From assembly GCF_000632225.1 (NCBI RefSeq), contig NZ_JFYV01000025.1, positions 1 through 43,884 on the forward strand: a stretch of DNA of 43,884 nucleotides, given 5' to 3'. The notes below the pieces were generated by a model. That model was not told where the DNA came from, did no database searches, and saw only the letters and a program-made list of their open reading frames with translations. This stretch comes from Sphingomonas sp. RIT328. GTDB taxonomy: Bacteria > Pseudomonadota > Alphaproteobacteria > Sphingomonadales > Sphingomonadaceae. The first letter of the stretch is position 1. Each line of letters opens with the position of its first letter. Of this stretch, positions 40,814 through 43,884 are shown piece after piece. Made by a program: the position numbers and the translations under genes.

Positions 40814-41823
40814 TCGCGCTCGCCCTGCTGCTCGCACCGGTCGCGCAGATGCAGATGCATGACATGCCCGGCATGACGATGCCGATGCCGCCGGCCAGGC
40901 CCGCCCGCGCCAAACCGAAGCCCCGGCCGAAAGCCGCGCCTCTCCACAAGGCTGCCCCGGCGACACCGGCCCCCTGCCCGCCGGAGCATGCGGCGATGGG
41001 CCATTGCGCCGCCGCCGGCCAGCCACCCCGGATAGCGCCCGCCATGCCGGACATGCCCGGCATGGCCATGGCTCCCGCGAAGCCCGCAGCCGCCGCCACA
41101 ATCGGTACCGATCAGCCCGCCGGCGATGCGCCGCCACCCGCCCCGCCCGGCGATCGCGCCGCCGCGCGCTTCTATGATCCGGCAGCGATGGCGGCGGCGG
41201 ATCGGCAGATGCGCCGCGACCATGGCGGGATGCGTTTCGGGCAAGTGATGTTCGATCTCGCCGAGGTGCAGATCCGCGACGGCCGCGACGGCTTGCGCTG
41301 GGACGGGGAAGGCTGGTTCGGCGGCGATCGCGACCGGCTCGTCGTCAAGAGCGAAGGCGATGGCCGCATCGACCGGATCGATCGCGCCGAGGTGCAGGCG
41401 CTCTATTCGCGTGCGATCGGCCCCTATTTCGATCTTCAGGCGGGCCTGCGCCAGGACGTCGGCGCCGCGTCGCGACGCAGCTATGCGACGATCGGGGTCG
41501 AGGGCCTCGCCCCCTATTGGTTCCAGGTCGAGGGCGCGCTGTTTCTGTCCGATCGCGGCGACCTGCTCGGCCGGGTGCAGGCCTATACCGACCAGCGCAT
41601 CACCCAGCGCCTGATCCTGCAACCGCGTGTCGAGCTCAACCTCGCCGCCCAGGCCGTGCCGCAGGACGAAATCGCGGCGGGCCTGTCGCAGGCCGAGGCG
41701 GGGGTGCGGCTGCGCTACGAGATCCGGCGGGAGTTCGCCCCTTATGCCGGCATCAGCTGGGAGCATCGCCGCGGGGATGGCGACGGCGCGGCGCTGGTGC
41801 TCGGCGTGCGAAGCTGGTTCTGA
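40810..41823 (+). CDS. copB: Copper resistance outer-membrane protein CopB
   Basis: A 337-residue protein. A short hydrophobic signal leads into a Met/His/Pro-rich region at residues about 14-75 (MQMHDMPGMTMPMP, APAMPDMPGMAMAP), expected to bind copper. The CopB barrel domain is at about residues 125-337: MRFGQVMFDLAEVQIRDGRDGLRWDGEGWFGGDRDRLVVKSEG, IGPYFDLQAGLRQDV, VELNLAAQAVP and FAPYAGISWEHR. It ends in the aromatic GVRSWF. It is translationally coupled to copA and acts with it in copper sequestration and export. No copR/copS pair is seen within the window. Confidence 0.95.
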   Translation: MIALALLLAPVAQMQMHDMPGMTMPMPPARPARAKPKPRPKAAPLHKAAPATPAPCPPEHAAMGHCAAAGQPPRIAPAMPDMPGMAMAPAKPAAAATIGTDQPAGDAPPPAPPGDRAAARFYDPAAMAAADRQMRRDHGGMRFGQVMFDLAEVQIRDGRDGLRWDGEGWFGGDRDRLVVKSEGDGRIDRIDRAEVQALYSRAIGPYFDLQAGLRQDVGAASRRSYATIGVEGLAPYWFQVEGALFLSDRGDLLGRVQAYTDQRITQRLILQPRVELNLAAQAVPQDEIAAGLSQAEAGVRLRYEIRREFAPYAGISWEHRRGDGDGAALVLGVRSWF

Positions 41824-41837
41824 TGATAAGAAACAAA

Positions 41838-41856
41838 GTGATCCCAAACGGATCAC
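41838..41856. promoter_or_regulatory. Perfect palindrome GTGATCC-CAAAC-GGATCAC between copB and the propeller gene
   Basis: Two perfect 7-base arms flank a 5-base spacer in an AT-rich patch 15 bases after the copB stop and 49 bases before the next ATG. It could be a regulator-binding site for the propeller gene, or a hairpin ending copAB. No T-run follows. Confidence 0.5.
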
Positions 41857-41904
41857 ATAACTTACATTAAGCAGTCTTCAACCGCCTCTCAGCAATGAAG
41901 CATC

Positions 41905-43884
41905 ATGGCGTGGCGCTATGGTTTCTCTGCGATGATGGTCGCGGTCGCGATGATCGCTGCGCCGGTGCGTGCGCCGGCCGCGGCGGCCGCGCGCACCGAT
42001 CCCTGGGTCGCCGCCGCCGATTTGTTCTTCAAGATCGCCGCGCGCGACGATGCGATCCCGGACGCCGGCGTGCCGCGCGCGGTCGCGCAGGACGGCGAGG
42101 GTTTCATCTGGCTCGCCACCGATGGCGGGCTGGCGCGCTGGGACGGCACCGGCTTCAAAAGCTATGTGACCGATCCGACCGACGGGTCGGGCGCATTGCC
42201 CGAGCTGATGGTCAACATGGTCTACGCCGACCGTGCCGGGCTGCTCTGGCTGGGGATGAGCGCCGACGGCCTGTGGTGGCGCGATCCGCAGAGCGACCGG
42301 TTCCGCCGCCCGCTCAACCGCACCGCGCTCGACCAGGCGCATATCACGCTGATCGTCGACGATGGCGGTGACGGCCTGTGGGTGGGCAGCGACGTCGGGC
42401 TCGGCCGTGTGCGCGGCCGCGACCATCGCGCCACGATGGTTCGCGATCTGCCCGCCGGCGCGATCACCGCGCTGCACCGCAGCCGCGGCGGCACGCTGTG
42501 GGTCGCGGTCGGCACGCGGCTGTTCCGTCAGGCGGGCGCACGGTTCGTCCCGATCGCGCTCGCCGGCGTCGACGGCGAGATCACCGGGCTGCATGACGAT
42601 GCCGCCGGCGGGCTGTGGCTGGCGACGCATGGATCGGGACTGCATCGGCTCGCCGCCGGGACCGTGCGCCACTGGCCACTACGCGTCGATGGCCGATCGC
42701 CGCCGCTCGGCGCGATCATCGATGCCGGCGCGGGCCAGCTCTGGGTGACCTCGCGCGCGGGCATCGTGACGATCGATCCGCTCCGCTTGCAGATCAACCG
42801 GCTCGTCCACGACGCCAATCTCGCCGCGACATTGCCCGAGAATGGCATCAACCACCTGTTCCGCGATCGATCGGGGCTGGTGTGGATCGCGAGCGATGCC
42901 GTGCTGAGCTACGTCGATCCAGCGCCGCGCCGGGTGCTCGGGCTGGTCGGCGCGCTGCGCCCGACGCCGACTGAGGCGGTGGACGTCGCCTGGACGCTCG
43001 GCGCCGCACCCGACGGCGCGATCTGGTACGGCTCGCCCGATGGTCCCGCGTCCCGCCTGGCGCCGACCGGCAAGGGCCAGCCCGGCGCCGTCCGGCGACT
43101 GCCCGGCGCGCGCCGCGACGCGCAGAGCTTTGCCTTCACCCCGGCCGGCGACGGCTTCGTCGCCGGGGGCGATGGCCTGAATCAGGTGTCGCGCGACGGG
43201 CGGCGCAGCCGCATGCTGTCGCCGCTGCCCTGGTCGCGGCTGCTGATCCGGGGGACGCAGATGTTCGTCGGCGGGGGCAGCGACAATGGACGCGCGCGCA
43301 GCGGCGGCGTCGCGACGGTCGACCTGCGGCACCCCGGTGCGCCGGTGCCGACGCCATGGAGCGGCCGGCTGACCGATCCACGCGTCCGCTCCTTGGCAAT
43401 GATGCCCGGCAACCTGCTCTGGGTCGGCACCGCGCGCGGCCTCAATCGCGTCGATCTCGCCAGCGGCGCGGTGACGCGGCTGGTCCGCGGCGACGCAATG
43501 TCCGGCCTGCGCGGCAACTACGTATCTACCCTGCTCGCCGACCGGCAGGGGCGGCTGTGGGCCGGCACCGCCGGCGGCGGCATCACCATCCTCGCGCGAG
43601 GACCGGCAGGCTGGCGGGCGGCGGCGCATATCGGACGGCGCGACGGCCTGCCGCACGATACGGTCGACAAATTGCTGGCCGACCGCGGCGGCACGATCTG
43701 GGCGAGCACCGACGGCGGCATCGCGCAGATCGACCCCGCCAGCCTGACGGTGACGCCGCTGCGTGCCGCGGACGGCGTGCCGTTCACCGCTTATTGGACC
43801 GGCGGCGGCGCGACGATGGGCGACGGGCGGCTCATGTTCGCCGGCTTCGGCGGCCTGACCCTGGTCGATCCCGCCGCCCCGGCC
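41905..43884 (+). CDS. Two-component-type beta-propeller sensor, 3' end missing
   Basis: The frame runs from the ATG at 41905 to the window edge, giving 660 residues without a stop. A signal peptide (residues 1-29, APVRAPAAAAA) precedes eleven or more regulator-propeller blades. Each carries a W/G-x-G or LWxGT/S-like core: FIWLATDGGLARWD, LLWLGMSADGL, GLWVGSDVGLG, TLWVAVGTRLF, GLWLATHGSGL, QLWVTSRAGI, LVWIASDAVL, AIWYGSPDG, LLWVGTARGL, RLWAGTAGGG and TIWASTDGGI. In such proteins two seven-bladed propellers and a Y_Y_Y domain sense a periplasmic signal, and a cytoplasmic kinase or GGDEF output lies downstream, here outside the window. It may sense an envelope or metal signal, given copAB next door. 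Confidence 0.85.
   Translation, partial: MAWRYGFSAMMVAVAMIAAPVRAPAAAAARTDPWVAAADLFFKIAARDDAIPDAGVPRAVAQDGEGFIWLATDGGLARWDGTGFKSYVTDPTDGSGALPELMVNMVYADRAGLLWLGMSADGLWWRDPQSDRFRRPLNRTALDQAHITLIVDDGGDGLWVGSDVGLGRVRGRDHRATMVRDLPAGAITALHRSRGGTLWVAVGTRLFRQAGARFVPIALAGVDGEITGLHDDAAGGLWLATHGSGLHRLAAGTVRHWPLRVDGRSPPLGAIIDAGAGQLWVTSRAGIVTIDPLRLQINRLVHDANLAATLPENGINHLFRDRSGLVWIASDAVLSYVDPAPRRVLGLVGALRPTPTEAVDVAWTLGAAPDGAIWYGSPDGPASRLAPTGKGQPGAVRRLPGARRDAQSFAFTPAGDGFVAGGDGLNQVSRDGRRSRMLSPLPWSRLLIRGTQMFVGGGSDNGRARSGGVATVDLRHPGAPVPTPWSGRLTDPRVRSLAMMPGNLLWVGTARGLNRVDLASGAVTRLVRGDAMSGLRGNYVSTLLADRQGRLWAGTAGGGITILARGPAGWRAAAHIGRRDGLPHDTVDKLLADRGGTIWASTDGGIAQIDPASLTVTPLRAADGVPFTAYWTGGGATMGDGRLMFAGFGGLTLVDPAAPA

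Noticed and set aside
1..43884. CRISPR arrays, tRNA genes, insertion sequences, integrases and toxin-antitoxin or other defence genes
   Set aside because: Looked for through the gaps and proteins; none of the expected repeat spacing, cloverleaf or signature motifs was seen.

Overview
This is a high-GC chromosomal segment of an alphaproteobacterium. The best guess is a sphingomonad (order Sphingomonadales, Sphingomonas-like). Support comes from the dnaA/rpsT pairing, two TonB-dependent receptors, an EcfG-type promoter beside an EcfG-like sigma factor, a Ros/MucR regulator, and a xylX-xylB pair that resembles the Caulobacter Weimberg-pathway enzymes. No species name can be given from the sequence alone.

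Layout. 1-5 kb: mltA (5' end missing) and an Smr-domain gene on the plus strand converge on dnaA, rpsT and mutM on the minus strand. 5-13.7 kb: a tightly packed plus-strand array, ubiE-ubiB-membrane protein-coaBC-dut-small exported protein-moeB-like-wecB-wecC, with several 4-base stop/start overlaps. It covers ubiquinone synthesis, CoA synthesis, nucleotide hygiene, sulfur-carrier activation and UDP-ManNAcA synthesis. 13.8-16 kb: a PPP-family phosphoesterase, a small exported/membrane protein with a clear terminator, and, on the minus strand, an FKBP-type PPIase and rpsU. 16.3-18.3 kb: xylX and xylB for oxidative D-xylose breakdown. 18.3-19.2 kb: an AT-richer methyltransferase gene that looks foreign. 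19.4-24.7 kb: an MscS-type channel, an EcfG-like ECF sigma factor with a GGAAC-N16-CGTT promoter, a TetR regulator and an FAD/NAD(P)-binding protein. 24.7-30.2 kb: a TonB receptor, an alginate-export-like outer-membrane protein, a LysE/RhtB exporter and a YghU-like glutathione transferase. 30.4-36.1 kb: a TonB receptor, a DUF218 protein and a P1-nuclease/phospholipase-C-fold enzyme in one apparent operon, followed by a luciferase-like flavin oxidoreductase. 36.1-38.9 kb: nhaA, a MucR-like regulator lacking the zinc cysteines, a DUF1488 gene and a gene-poor stretch. 39-43.9 kb: copper resistance genes copA-copB, then a two-component-type beta-propeller sensor that runs off the window.

Most of the window is ordinary core genome. 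The parts that merit a second look are the sigma factor with its stress-type promoter (and two weaker matches to that promoter elsewhere), the TonB receptor/DUF218/metallohydrolase operon whose enzyme mixes P1-nuclease spacing with a phospholipase-C-like ligand, the low-GC methyltransferase island, the cysteine-less MucR, several strong intergenic hairpins, and the palindrome between copB and the propeller sensor. I did not find a defence system, CRISPR array, insertion sequence, prophage or tRNA gene. Operators and promoters were found by eye and are inferences.
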